A program made the translations under genes and the position numbers. Shown one piece after another: positions 9,273 through 17,781 of a DNA stretch of 43,918 nucleotides. Under the pieces are notes generated by a model. That model was not told the origin of the DNA. It searched no databases and saw nothing but the letters and a program-made list of their open reading frames with translations. Source of the DNA: Candidatus Gastranaerophilales bacterium (GTDB lineage: Bacteria; Cyanobacteriota; Vampirovibrionia; Gastranaerophilales; Gastranaerophilaceae); the NCBI GenBank assembly GCA_944324245.1, contig CALUVO010000085.1, positions 1 to 43,918 on the forward strand, given 5' to 3'. Numbering within the stretch: the stretch's first letter is position 1; the number at the start of each line of letters is the position of its first letter.

Positions 9273-11666
9273 ATGCCATCTATACAAAAAATTCAAACCA
9301 ACACACAAATTTCACATAACAGAGAGCATAAAGCTTTAAAACCAACTTTACCCGAAACAAAAATATTAAAAGCTTCAACCAATAATTTGTTATCTAACTA
9401 TTTGTCATTAATGGCTGACAGAAATAAGTCAGTAATATCTTTTGGTTATGCACCCACAAGACACGGTGCAGAGGACAAAGAATTTGTACCAGTAATACCA
9501 ATGGAACAGACTCTTGTTCGTCCTTACGGTCAAGGATTTGATGTGGATGTTTTTAAACCTACTTTGTCAGATTATGCAAAAAATAAAATTTATAATGAGG
9601 CATCATCAAGAATTTTTGGAGTAAGACCCTGGCCTCAAATAGACAACATCAATGCGTGGATGGTTACATCAGAAACTAACGAGTTCAAATCAGACGGTGG
9701 CCTTGGCAAAGTAGCTGAAGATTTACCTAACAGCTTTAACAAAAGATTTAATAAAGACAACAAAAATTTTATGTCTGTAGTAACACCTATGTATGTCAAC
9801 GGAAAAGAATACAGACTTGAATTAAAAGATGGAAAATATACTTATCATTATGGAAAACGCGGAGACAAGCAAAAAGAAGTAAAATATATGGGAAAAATTA
9901 ATGTTCCCATGTACTTTGGCAATCAGCATAATACACGCCTAAAAGATGTAGATGTTCGAGTGTTTATGACTGAGCTAATGACAGATAAACCCAAACCGAC
10001 CAAATATATAATGCTTGAAATCCCTGAGTACGGTGATGACGCAAACGGTCAATTTACAACATTTAATCAGTTCTTCAATATCATAGATAAAAATCCAAAT
10101 GCTGCTAACAATAATACTCCGTATGCGAACTCTGAATTTTCTGACCCTGTTTACAGAATGGCGTTCTTTTCAAAAGGGGTATATGAACTTATGAAAAGTA
10201 TAAAAGAAGGAGATTTTGAAGGAATAGAAGCGCCTAATTCAGTTATACTTAATGACTGGCATGCGGGTTCACTTGCAGCAATGATGCACTATACAGCAAA
10301 TGCAGAAGCTGATACCGGAGCAATTTCCAAAGAGACCGGCAGATATTTTGATGAAACACCGACTATATACATTGTCCACAACTGTGAACATCAGGGAGCA
10401 ACTGATGGTAATGACTGGAACAGAAAAAACATTTTCGGCACATTGTTCGGTGCATACGGAGCAGAAATTCTCCCGAATTCAAAAAGCTGGGATGAAGCAC
10501 ATGAAGAAGATAAAAGTGCATTGATGAGATATACTAACTTTAACTCGGCAAAAACAGGCATTTCTCTTGTTGACAGAGTTGTTCCAGTATCTGAGTACTA
10601 TGCGCAGGAACTTGTTCATTCCAATGAAAAAGCCAGAGGAATGATGGATTTGATGAAAGCCAGATTCTATGGTGCAGGGCATACACTGACTCCAATCACA
10701 AACGGATACTCAAAATCTTTGATTGTGCCGACAGAAAAGAATATGAAACAGCTTCAGGAAAGTACTAAAAAAGATTTTACTATTGATAATTTGCCTGCAA
10801 ATACGCCCTCAATTGATGTATCAAAATTCAAACTGAAAGCATACGATTCTGATTCGCTTGATAAAAAAATCGAAAACAAAAATGCTGTTATGAACCTGTT
10901 TAAACAGCTTATAGAAAGAGAAAAACATCTTCCTTACGATGAATATGCCCAGCCGGCAAGAAAATATATGCTTTTTGAAGCAGATAGAACCTCAATAAAA
11001 GAAGATGACTTTACAAACACTCCGGTTATTGCTTATTCCGGTCGTATTGACCCTCAAAAAGGTGTGGACAGTATATTTAAAGAAGCAATGTGGAAATTTG
11101 CCGAACACAATAAAAATACGCCTGAAGAAAAACTTCCTGTATTCATACTTGGCGGAGCAATTTCTCAAAAAGGCGCCTATGACAAGCTAAAAGAATTTAA
11201 ACATTATATGACAGAATTCTACCCAAATGTAGGTAAGAGAATAATACTGGTACATGGTTTCTTGAACACAAATCTTGTTGCTGCTGCTTCTGATATGTTC
11301 CTTGTACCGTCAGTATTTGAGCCTTGCGGTTTGACCCAGCTGGAAGCTATGGCAAAAGGTTCTCTGCCTATTGCAACTTCTACAGGCGGACTTGTTAATA
11401 CAATTCAGGACAATGTAGACGGATTCAGGACAAAAGCCTTCTATGATGAAACAGGGAACAAACAATTGCTGTACGGCGGCGGATTTGCAAACAACAATGA
11501 TGCATACTGTGAAGCTCTTGAAAGGGCATTGAATGTATACTATAATGACCACGCTAAATTTGAACAAATGCAAAAAACAGCTATGCAAAATGACTTTAGC
11601 TGGGATAAAGGAGATGGAGCACTAGATAAATATATTAATCTGATAAGAACAGGTAAAACTGTATAA
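9273..11666 (+). CDS. glgA: Glycogen/starch synthase (GT5) with N-terminal extension (797 aa)
   Basis: Transfers glucose from ADP-glucose (or UDP-glucose) to the non-reducing end of alpha-1,4-glucan. The GT5 part starts near residue 128: MVTSETNEFKSDGGLGKVAE (the KxGGL-like site carries Ser-Asp), then LNDWHAGSLAA, IYIVHNCEHQGATDG, IAYSGRIDPQKGVD and the catalytic FEPCGLTQLEAMAKGSLP with its E-x7-E arrangement. Typical GlgA is about 480-530 aa. Here about 127 residues precede the domain, including ISFGYAPTRHG, and there are insertions in the first half. Ribosome binding site AAGGAA is 7 bases upstream. It is monocistronic with its own terminator, and no other glg gene is in view. The fold is certain; the donor nucleotide is not. 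Confidence 0.93.
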   Translation: MPSIQKIQTNTQISHNREHKALKPTLPETKILKASTNNLLSNYLSLMADRNKSVISFGYAPTRHGAEDKEFVPVIPMEQTLVRPYGQGFDVDVFKPTLSDYAKNKIYNEASSRIFGVRPWPQIDNINAWMVTSETNEFKSDGGLGKVAEDLPNSFNKRFNKDNKNFMSVVTPMYVNGKEYRLELKDGKYTYHYGKRGDKQKEVKYMGKINVPMYFGNQHNTRLKDVDVRVFMTELMTDKPKPTKYIMLEIPEYGDDANGQFTTFNQFFNIIDKNPNAANNNTPYANSEFSDPVYRMAFFSKGVYELMKSIKEGDFEGIEAPNSVILNDWHAGSLAAMMHYTANAEADTGAISKETGRYFDETPTIYIVHNCEHQGATDGNDWNRKNIFGTLFGAYGAEILPNSKSWDEAHEEDKSALMRYTNFNSAKTGISLVDRVVPVSEYYAQELVHSNEKARGMMDLMKARFYGAGHTLTPITNGYSKSLIVPTEKNMKQLQESTKKDFTIDNLPANTPSIDVSKFKLKAYDSDSLDKKIENKNAVMNLFKQLIEREKHLPYDEYAQPARKYMLFEADRTSIKEDDFTNTPVIAYSGRIDPQKGVDSIFKEAMWKFAEHNKNTPEEKLPVFILGGAISQKGAYDKLKEFKHYMTEFYPNVGKRIILVHGFLNTNLVAAASDMFLVPSVFEPCGLTQLEAMAKGSLPIATSTGGLVNTIQDNVDGFRTKAFYDETGNKQLLYGGGFANNNDAYCEALERALNVYYNDHAKFEQMQKTAMQNDFSWDKGDGALDKYINLIRTGKTV

Positions 11667-11691
11667 TTTAAATAAACACGTAATGATAAAG

Positions 11692-11724
11692 CAGTTCGGA
11701 TTTTTTGTTTTTAAATCCGGACTG
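11692..11724 (+). terminator. Terminator after the glycogen synthase gene
   Basis: Stem CAGTTCGGATTT / AAATCCGGACTG (one G-T wobble) around a T-rich loop, followed by TATTTATT. It lies 25 bases beyond the stop codon. Confidence 0.8.
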
Positions 11725-11818
11725 TATTTATTCAAATCCCATCTATGTTTTAATTTTAATTATTTTCTATGAATATAAATAAGCTTGTTTCTGATTTTCA
11801 AAATTCAGGATTTTTAAA

Positions 11819-11850
11819 ATGTTGTTTTATTGTATAAAAAGATACAACAT
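11819..11850 (-). terminator. Weak hairpin downstream of tmk
   Basis: Inverted repeat ATGTTGT / ACAACAT with inner TTTTAT / ATAAAA pairing, 13 bases beyond the tmk stop on the minus strand and followed there by TTTTAAAAA. It is AT-rich and lacks a strong GC stem, so termination is only plausible. Confidence 0.4.
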
Positions 11851-11863
11851 TGCAGCTATTATG

Positions 11864-12484
11864 TTACTGTATTTTTAGCAAATTATTTAAAAGGATTTTT
11901 GTATCTTCAAACACTTCTTCAATGCTGTTATCAGCATTGACAACTTTTACCCTGTCAGGTTCTTGTTTTGCTATTTCAAGATATCCCTGTCTGACTTTTT
12001 TATGAAATTCAATACCGGCGGCTTCCATTCTGTCTTTTTCGTTACCGACTCTGAGCTGTGCAATTTCAGTAGAAACATCAAAAACTATAGTTAAGTCCGA
12101 TTTCATTCCGCCTGTGGCAAGCTCATTTAAGTATTTTAATTGAATAATATCTTCGCCTCTGCCGTATCCTTGATAAGCGATTGTCGAGTCTGTATGACGG
12201 TCGCAGATGACAATTTTGCCTTGTGCAACTGCAGGCTTAATTACATGTTCAATATTCTGTGAGCGGTCAGCCAGGAACAAAAAAGCTTCGCATCTTGGTG
12301 CAACATCTCCGTCATAAAACAGCAAAAGTTCTCTGATTCTCTGTCCGAGCCCTATTGAACCGGGCTCTCTTGTCCACAAAGTTTCATACCCCTGCTCTTC
12401 AAGATACTGCTGTATCAACTTGGACTGTGTTGTCTTGCCGCAGCCATCAGCACCTTCAAAAGTTATAAATAAGCCTTTTCCCAA
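11864..12484 (-). CDS. tmk: Thymidylate kinase (206 aa)
   Basis: Phosphorylates dTMP to dTDP in the cytoplasm, needed for DNA synthesis. The P-loop EGADGCGKTTQSK is near residue 10. The family motif TREPGS follows (usually TREPGGT), then DRHTDSTIAYQGYGRG, equivalent to the DR-[YH]-x-DS-x-AYQ signature. A lid-like stretch (RVGNEKDRMEAAG) comes after, and the length is normal. It is ten bases downstream of serS and surely co-transcribed with it. Confidence 0.96.
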   Translation of the reverse strand: MGKGLFITFEGADGCGKTTQSKLIQQYLEEQGYETLWTREPGSIGLGQRIRELLLFYDGDVAPRCEAFLFLADRSQNIEHVIKPAVAQGKIVICDRHTDSTIAYQGYGRGEDIIQLKYLNELATGGMKSDLTIVFDVSTEIAQLRVGNEKDRMEAAGIEFHKKVRQGYLEIAKQEPDRVKVVNADNSIEEVFEDTKILLNNLLKIQ

Positions 12485-12494
12485 TTTTTAAACC

Positions 12495-13760
12495 TTATAT
12501 TCTGTCAAAACCTGTGTATTTTCTGAGAACTTCAGGAATAATAATTGTTCCGTCTTCCTGCTGGTAGTTTTCAACAATTGCGGCAAAAGTTCTGCCTACA
12601 GCCAGTCCGGAACCATTCATAGTATAACAGTAATTTACTTTGCCTGTTTCTTTGCTTCTGTATTTCAGCCCCGCACGACGTGCCTGAAAGTCGCCGAATA
12701 CAGAACAGCTCGAAATCTCTTTATAATCGTTGTAAGAAGGCAGCCAAACTTCAAGGTCATAGCATTTTCTTGCTGAAAATCCAATATCACCTGAGCTTAA
12801 TTCAACTCTTCTGTAAGGAAGCTCTAGCATTTCAAGCATTTCTTCCGCATCACGTGTCAGTTTTTCGTGTTCATCAGGTGCCTGCTCCGGTGTTGTCAGT
12901 TTAACAAGCTCTACCTTATTAAACTGGTGAACACGTATCAAGCCTCTTGTGTCTTTTCCTGCTGAACCTGCTTCCCTTCTGAAACAAGGTGTGTATGCAG
13001 TCATACATTTAGGCAGATCATCTTCCGAAAGAATTTCGTTGCAATAAATATTTGTCACAGGGACTTCTGCTGTAGGAATCAGGTACAAATCTTCATCCAC
13101 ACATTTGTACATGTCTTCTTTAAACTTTGGAAGCTGCCCTGTGCCTGTCATTGCCATGCCGTTAACAAGTACGGGAGGCAGGATTTCTTCGTATCCGTGT
13201 TTTGTTGTATGTACGTCTAAGAAAAAGTTTATAATTGCTCTTTCAAGTTTTGCACCTTTGCCCTTGTATATATAAAATCTGGATTGAGAGATTTTTACAC
13301 CTCTTTCAAAATCAACGAGATCTTTTTCTACAGTTAAATCCCAGTGCGGCTTTTGTTCAAATGAAGGCTTTGCAATTTCTCCGACAACTTTTTTTACAAC
13401 ATTAGCGCTGTCGTCTGCCCCGATAGGGATGGTTTCATCCGGCATATTGGGAATACTGAGAAGCAGATTTTTTTGTTTTTCGTTTAATTCTGCTTCTTTT
13501 TCTTCGAGTGCTTTTATTTCATCTCCGAGTACTCTGACTTCTTCCTGTACTGTATCAGTGTTTTCTCCGTTTTTCTTCATTATGCCGATTTTTTGTGATT
13601 CGGATTTTCGTTTTGCCCTGAGTTCGTCAGCCTGTGTTTGTACTTTTCTTCTTTCAACGTCAATGTCAAGTACTTGGTTTATGCTGAGGTCAGGATTCCT
13701 TCTTTTCAAAAGTTCATTAACTTTGTCAGGGTTTTCTCTGATAATTTTGATATCTAACAT
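12495..13760 (-). CDS. serS: Seryl-tRNA synthetase (421 aa)
   Basis: Class II aminoacyl-tRNA synthetase charging tRNA-Ser (and tRNA-Sec where present). Residues 1-110 form the antiparallel coiled-coil arm that grips the tRNA long variable arm (MLDIKIIRENPDKVNELLKR, then a Lys/Glu-rich helix pair). The catalytic core has motif 2 (TPCFRREAGSAGKDTRGLIR) and motif 3 (GSGLAVGRTFAAIVENYQ). AAGAG lies upstream of the ATG. First gene of a serS-tmk operon, divergent from the secreted-protein gene. Confidence 0.97.
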   Translation of the reverse strand: MLDIKIIRENPDKVNELLKRRNPDLSINQVLDIDVERRKVQTQADELRAKRKSESQKIGIMKKNGENTDTVQEEVRVLGDEIKALEEKEAELNEKQKNLLLSIPNMPDETIPIGADDSANVVKKVVGEIAKPSFEQKPHWDLTVEKDLVDFERGVKISQSRFYIYKGKGAKLERAIINFFLDVHTTKHGYEEILPPVLVNGMAMTGTGQLPKFKEDMYKCVDEDLYLIPTAEVPVTNIYCNEILSEDDLPKCMTAYTPCFRREAGSAGKDTRGLIRVHQFNKVELVKLTTPEQAPDEHEKLTRDAEEMLEMLELPYRRVELSSGDIGFSARKCYDLEVWLPSYNDYKEISSCSVFGDFQARRAGLKYRSKETGKVNYCYTMNGSGLAVGRTFAAIVENYQQEDGTIIIPEVLRKYTGFDRI

Positions 13761-13847
13761 AAAAACACTCTTTCTAATACTACTCTATGTGCCTTAATTT
13801 TATAAAAAACGCGTTGAAAAATCCAGAATATTAATTAAAATAAAAAT

Positions 13848-14426
13848 ATGAAAAGATTTTTTCCATATATATTTTTGATTTTTTTATATGTATTCTTTTT
13901 TAATTCTGCTGCCTCGGCTGATAACAATCTTCGTAATTATAAGTCTATCAGCATTGCAAAAGGCTCATTTTTGAAAGCTATATGCCAGAGAACTATATCA
14001 ACTTCAACAGTTAAAGTCGGTGATATAGAATATTTTATTAATCCGGAAGATGTTTTTGTGGGTACATCAAATATTATTCCCAAAAATTCAGTATACCTTG
14101 GAGAAGTACAGGAAGTACTAGAGGCGGTTGAGGGAATAAATGCAGCAATGAAAATAAAAATTTATAAGGTAATAACTCCTGACAGAAGAGAATATGCACT
14201 TGATGCAAATGTATACTGGAAAGGAAGCACTACAATCGGAGGAGATCTCTCAGAAGTTGCATACTACACAAGAATGCCTCACTACCCGGGTACATGGAAA
14301 AGAGGTGCATTGCAGTTTGTTCCGACTTCTATCAGGCAAATGGGACATCCTACTGTTATAAGAGCAGGCGATGAGGTTACTTTTATTATTAATAGTGATT
14401 TGATTTTATATAAACCTGTTAATTAA
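13848..14426 (+). CDS. Secreted protein of unknown function (192 aa)
   Basis: I do not recognise the family. A signal peptide is clear (MKRFFPYIFLIFLYVFFFNS, then AASA before DNN), so the mature part of about 168 residues should be periplasmic or surface-exposed. The mature part looks beta-rich: SISIAKGSFLKAICQRTIST, PKNSVYLGEVQEV, AMKIKIYKVITPDRREYAL and a final VIRAGDEVTFIINSDLILYK. No lipobox or membrane anchor is present. There is no strong ribosome binding site before the ATG. It lies between serS and the ADP-ribosyltransferase operon, pointing towards the latter, with no terminator seen. Confidence 0.75.
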   Translation: MKRFFPYIFLIFLYVFFFNSAASADNNLRNYKSISIAKGSFLKAICQRTISTSTVKVGDIEYFINPEDVFVGTSNIIPKNSVYLGEVQEVLEAVEGINAAMKIKIYKVITPDRREYALDANVYWKGSTTIGGDLSEVAYYTRMPHYPGTWKRGALQFVPTSIRQMGHPTVIRAGDEVTFIINSDLILYKPVN

Positions 14427-14461
14427 CATTATTACGATTAAATGGTTGTTGGAATTTTCAT

Positions 14462-14791
14462 TTATTCTATAAATTTTCTGGCTTTTATTAGCTTGCTTTG
14501 ATATTCAATACGTTCTCTGGCATTTTTCATTGTTTTTAATATTGCTTCATCTTCGGGATAAAATTTGATTTCTTTTGCTACAACACCAATGTAGTCATTA
14601 GGACGTCCCGCACAATTAGGCCAATCTCTTGCTCTGTATTTTTTCCCGTCTACTATTATGTATTTGTTTTTTTGTCTTTCAAATACATCTTTAGTTAATG
14701 TTTTTAATTTTAATCCGCAATTGTGAAACATATTCTTGATATGTTTGACTATTGATATATTAGATGTGTTTTTTATTGATGAAATTTTCAT
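14462..14791 (-). CDS. Small paralogue 1 of the triplet behind the ADP-ribosyltransferase (109 aa)
   Basis: No known family recognised. N-terminus MKISSIKNTSNISIVK, then a basic stretch (GLKLKTLTKDVFER), a KYIIVDGKKYRARDWPN segment, the core GRPNDYIGVVAKEIKFYPED, and a helical Lys/Arg-rich tail ending KLIKARKFIE. There is no signal peptide or membrane helix. It is the last gene of the operon and begins immediately after the stop of paralogue 2 (TAAATG), so it is probably translationally coupled. Its tail matches paralogue 2 but its core matches paralogue 3, a mosaic pattern. Immunity protein, adaptor or effector are all possible. Confidence 0.75.
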   Translation of the reverse strand: MKISSIKNTSNISIVKHIKNMFHNCGLKLKTLTKDVFERQKNKYIIVDGKKYRARDWPNCAGRPNDYIGVVAKEIKFYPEDEAILKTMKNARERIEYQSKLIKARKFIE

Positions 14792-15118
14792 TTATTCTAT
14801 AAATTTTCTGGCTTTTATTAGCTTGCTCGCATATTCAATTTGTTCTCTGGCTGTTTTCATCTTTGCCATTATTGCTTCATCTTCGGGATAAAATTTGATT
14901 TTACTACAAGTTATTCCTTCAATATCACTCGGACCTGTTACAAAATTTGGTAAATCTCTTTCTCTCATCTTTTTTCCGTCAAAAATTATGTATTTTTCTT
15001 TTCTTTCAAACACATCTTTAGTTAATGTTTTCAATTTTAATCCGCAATTGTGAAACATATTCTTGATACGTTTGACTATTGATATATTAGATGTGTTTGT
15101 TATTGATGAAATTTTCAT
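14792..15118 (-). CDS. Small paralogue 2 of the triplet (108 aa)
   Basis: Nearly identical to paralogue 1 in the first 38 residues (MKISSITNTSNISIVK and KLKTLTKDVFER), but the core differs: NFVTGPSDIEGITCSKIKF replaces NCAGRPNDYIGVVAKEIKF. The following helix (EDEAIMAKMKTAREQIEY) matches paralogue 3 and the tail (KLIKARKFIE) matches paralogue 1. Its ATG overlaps the TGA of paralogue 3 as ATGA. Function unknown. The concentrated divergence in one 15-residue stretch suggests that this is the part that recognises a variable partner. Confidence 0.75.
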   Translation of the reverse strand: MKISSITNTSNISIVKRIKNMFHNCGLKLKTLTKDVFERKEKYIIFDGKKMRERDLPNFVTGPSDIEGITCSKIKFYPEDEAIMAKMKTAREQIEYASKLIKARKFIE

Positions 15119-15474
15119 TTTTTATTTTCCGGCGCTTCTTCTATTGTATATCTGCCTGCTTTTTTTAATTTTTTTGTATATTCAATTTGCTCTCTGGCTG
15201 TTTTCATCTTTGCCATTATTGCTTCATCTTCGGGATAAAATTTGATTTCTTTTGCCACAACACCGATGTAGTCATTAGGTCTTCCGATAAAATTAGGAAT
15301 ATCACGCTCCCGTACCTTTTTACCGTCTACAATAATATAATTTGTTTTGTGGCATTCATATACATCTGCTATCAATGTACGCAGTTTAAGTTTACTGTTT
15401 GAAAAGAAATTCTTTATCCTTTTCATTACAGGTATCTTTGTTTTTAATGTATTTGTTATTGATGAAACTTTCAT
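15115..15474 (-). CDS. Small paralogue 3 of the triplet, first after the ADP-ribosyltransferase (119 aa)
   Basis: The most divergent copy: MKVSSITNTLKTKIPVMKR at the start, KLKLRTLIADVYECHKTNY, then DGKKVRERDIPNFIGRPNDY and a longer C-terminus (KAGRYTIEEAPENKK). It lies 49 bases after the ADP-ribosyltransferase gene and overlaps paralogue 2 by four bases (ATGA), so it is part of the same transcript. It ends in TGA, which shows that TGA is a normal stop here. No signal peptide. It could be the ancestral copy, since the other two share more with each other. Confidence 0.75.
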   Translation of the reverse strand: MKVSSITNTLKTKIPVMKRIKNFFSNSKLKLRTLIADVYECHKTNYIIVDGKKVRERDIPNFIGRPNDYIGVVAKEIKFYPEDEAIMAKMKTAREQIEYTKKLKKAGRYTIEEAPENKK

Positions 15475-15523
15475 TTTTCCCTGCCTTTTATCATTTTAAC
15501 ACTTTATCTGTCCTTTTCAATCC

Positions 15524-16645
15524 TTACTGCAGCACTGTTGCCCACAGCTCCCAGATGTGTCTGTCTTTGTTATAGCGTGCATCATCAATTCTTAAATTTG
15601 AACCTCTTTGCAGTAACAGCTCTGCCTCAGATGCACGCTCTACATTGTAACACTCTATCATCGAACCTTTGGTTCCTTTCGGTATATCAAGATACCAGAG
15701 TATCTTTTTTGCATATCTGTCTCCTGCTTCTTTTTCTATTGCGGTAGAAAGAAAACGTGATTGGGGTACTATCTTTTTTATCAAATAATTTTTAACAAAT
15801 TCATCAATCTGCTCAAGAGAATACTGCCCTGATTCTATTCCTTCAGTAAATTCTTCTATTTTATTTAACAATGTTTTATTATCTTCTATTCTTATTGCAG
15901 AAAACGGCCAGTATGAGTTTTCTCCTCTGTATGCCTTTACTTCATATTTTAGCTTTTGTGTATCTAAAAACTTTTCAATTCTTTCTATATATTCTTTTAT
16001 TGTAGGCGACTCTGTACCTTTGCTTATACCGTTATTTATCTTACCGGAATCAAACTTGTACTCCATCAAAGGCCGTATCACTTCCTTTGGTCTGTTGATG
16101 ATGCCGTCTATGCACATCTCCCAGTCTTTTTCTGGCAGACTTTTATAAAATCTAAGCTTGTCTATTCTGCTTATACTCCTTACAAACAATGCAAGTTTGT
16201 GTATATTAGATGTATCATCTGTTTTTGAATATCCTTTCCAGATATCTATGTATTTTCCCTTATGCAGATTCATAAACTCTGCTATTTCTTTGTAATCATC
16301 TTCGTTTAATCTTTTGCTCAAATTTGCGCTGTGAAGCCATGTTTTAAAATCTTTTATACTCGTAAGAGAATGAAAAAATAATCCTCTTTTTATCCTTTTC
16401 ATTTCTTTTAATAAATAGTCAGCTTGTATTTCTCCCTTCGGGAAGAGATTTTTTATGTCATTAACAGAAAGCTTTTTAAATTGAGAGAACTCAAAAGTAT
16501 CTGTTAGGGGTTTTAGTTTAGATAATTCGGATTTAGAAACAGAAACAAATTCAGGCTTTTGAACAAAAGACTTTCCTGCTTTGTGTACAAATAGATTTAC
16601 ATACGGCTTTATACTGTTCACACTCATTAAATCTTTGACCTTCAC
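15524..16645 (-). CDS. Probable mono-ADP-ribosyltransferase toxin/effector (373 aa)
   Basis: The C-terminal about 140 residues match the R-S-E class of ADP-ribosyltransferases (ADPrib_exo_Tox type). Arg240 is in KAYRGENSY. The strand motif RFLSTAIEKEAGDRYA carries Ser300-Thr301 (STA instead of the common STS). DIPKGTKGSMIEC follows, then the ExE motif in ASEAELLLQRGSNLRI with Glu340 and Glu342. Such enzymes move ADP-ribose from NAD to a protein target. The first about 230 residues are helical, Lys-rich and unrecognised. No signal peptide is present, so delivery would need a secretion system, or the protein acts inside the cell. The start is either GTG at 16645 or ATG at 16627 (GAAGG upstream). 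First gene of an operon with three small paralogues. Confidence 0.78.
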   Translation of the reverse strand: MKVKDLMSVNSIKPYVNLFVHKAGKSFVQKPEFVSVSKSELSKLKPLTDTFEFSQFKKLSVNDIKNLFPKGEIQADYLLKEMKRIKRGLFFHSLTSIKDFKTWLHSANLSKRLNEDDYKEIAEFMNLHKGKYIDIWKGYSKTDDTSNIHKLALFVRSISRIDKLRFYKSLPEKDWEMCIDGIINRPKEVIRPLMEYKFDSGKINNGISKGTESPTIKEYIERIEKFLDTQKLKYEVKAYRGENSYWPFSAIRIEDNKTLLNKIEEFTEGIESGQYSLEQIDEFVKNYLIKKIVPQSRFLSTAIEKEAGDRYAKKILWYLDIPKGTKGSMIECYNVERASEAELLLQRGSNLRIDDARYNKDRHIWELWATVLQ

Positions 16646-16830
16646 TACCTTTGGATAAAATTATTTATTTATATAAAGTATAATTTTAATTAAAAATTGC
16701 CTGTTTGGGGTTTGGGAATGTAAAGTTTTTCTATCGTTCTTGAATATTCTACGTAATTCTACGGCCAAATAAGTTGATATCTTTTTGTGTTTTATTTTAA
16801 ATATCATTAACGAGAGATATCTTAAAGGTC

Positions 16831-17781
16831 ATGGCTGATAATAAGAGTTTGGATTTTAATATTATCGCATCGGACTGTCTTATTGCTGAGGAGGCTGACA
16901 GCGAAAAAGTTGTGGAACGTTTGAAAGCATTAAAAGACCGGTATTCTGAAATGCAGTTGATTGCAATTTTCAATTATTTTTTAAAGATAGAATATCGTTC
17001 AGAAGTCTTGTGCTGGCTGATTAAAGAACTTGATAAATACAAAGATTCTTCTTCTCTGGCGCCATTGACTGAACTTTTATTGATGAATGACCATACACCT
17101 AATGCAAATTATGACAGAGATTATTATACAAATGTCCGTGTTCTGTGTGCAAAAGCTATATCTAATCTCAAAGATCATGAGTCTGTTCACGCTCTATTAT
17201 ACTGTTTAAATAATAAGGATGAAAATTACAAGATAAGATTAAGCTGTGCTGACGCGCTGGGTAAGCTTGGAGATAAGTACGCAGTAACTTCTCTAATTGA
17301 TGTTGTCGGTGATGAAGAAGAAAAATCAGTTTATATACGTGAGTCTGCTGCTGTAGCGCTAGGGCTTATCGGAGATATGAGAGCTGTTGATTCTCTGGTT
17401 AAAGTACTGGAAAGACAAACCGGCATTATGGATAAATTTACATATCTTAAAGAGAAAGCAGTGGAAGCACTTTGTCGTCTAAACCCAAATAATGACAGAG
17501 CGTTTAATGCATTGAAAAATTCTTTAAATGATGAAAATCCGCAGGTAAGAATTAATACAATAGAAGCATTAATGGAAAACGGAACAGAAGAAGCTTTTAG
17601 TTTGATAAAGAAAATGCTGGCAGATGAAGATGAAGAAGTTCAAAAAAATGCCGTAATTGCTCTTTATAATCTGTCAGGCAGTGATATTTTAAAAGAAATT
17701 TTAAATTCTTCTCAATATTCAAAGGTCTGCAAAGAAGAAGCAAGGGAAATTCTGGACAATGAGGATGATGTCGATGAATAA
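16831..17781 (+). CDS. HEAT-repeat protein (316 aa)
   Basis: An alpha-solenoid of HEAT/PBS-lyase-like repeats, seen as recurring helix pairs such as YKIRLSCADALGKLGDKYAV, YIRESAAVALGLIGDMRAV, QVRINTIEALMENGTEEAF and EVQKNAVIALYNLSG. These proteins act as scaffolds for protein partners; in cyanobacteria some are phycobilin lyases, but nothing here points to pigment chemistry and the organism is probably non-photosynthetic. The AAAGG just before the ATG is unusually close (2 bases). First gene of a likely operon with queC, the DUF366-like gene and the SPOR gene; its last eight bases overlap the queC start. Confidence 0.88.
   Translation: MADNKSLDFNIIASDCLIAEEADSEKVVERLKALKDRYSEMQLIAIFNYFLKIEYRSEVLCWLIKELDKYKDSSSLAPLTELLLMNDHTPNANYDRDYYTNVRVLCAKAISNLKDHESVHALLYCLNNKDENYKIRLSCADALGKLGDKYAVTSLIDVVGDEEEKSVYIRESAAVALGLIGDMRAVDSLVKVLERQTGIMDKFTYLKEKAVEALCRLNPNNDRAFNALKNSLNDENPQVRINTIEALMENGTEEAFSLIKKMLADEDEEVQKNAVIALYNLSGSDILKEILNSSQYSKVCKEEAREILDNEDDVDE

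Larger units (their letters stand above)
14453..15118 (-). repeat. Tandem gene duplication with 45-bp identical repeats 330 bp apart
   Basis: The 45 bases at 14453-14497 recur identically at 14783-14827, one gene-length apart. Each copy spans the end of one paralogue and the ATGAAAATT start of the next. At the outer (14453) end, that start sequence persists after the last stop codon (ATG at 14461, reading M-K-I then diverging to a stop four codons later), so a relic of a further unit start remains. The junctions show that the duplicated unit runs from ATG to ATG. Confidence 0.8.
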
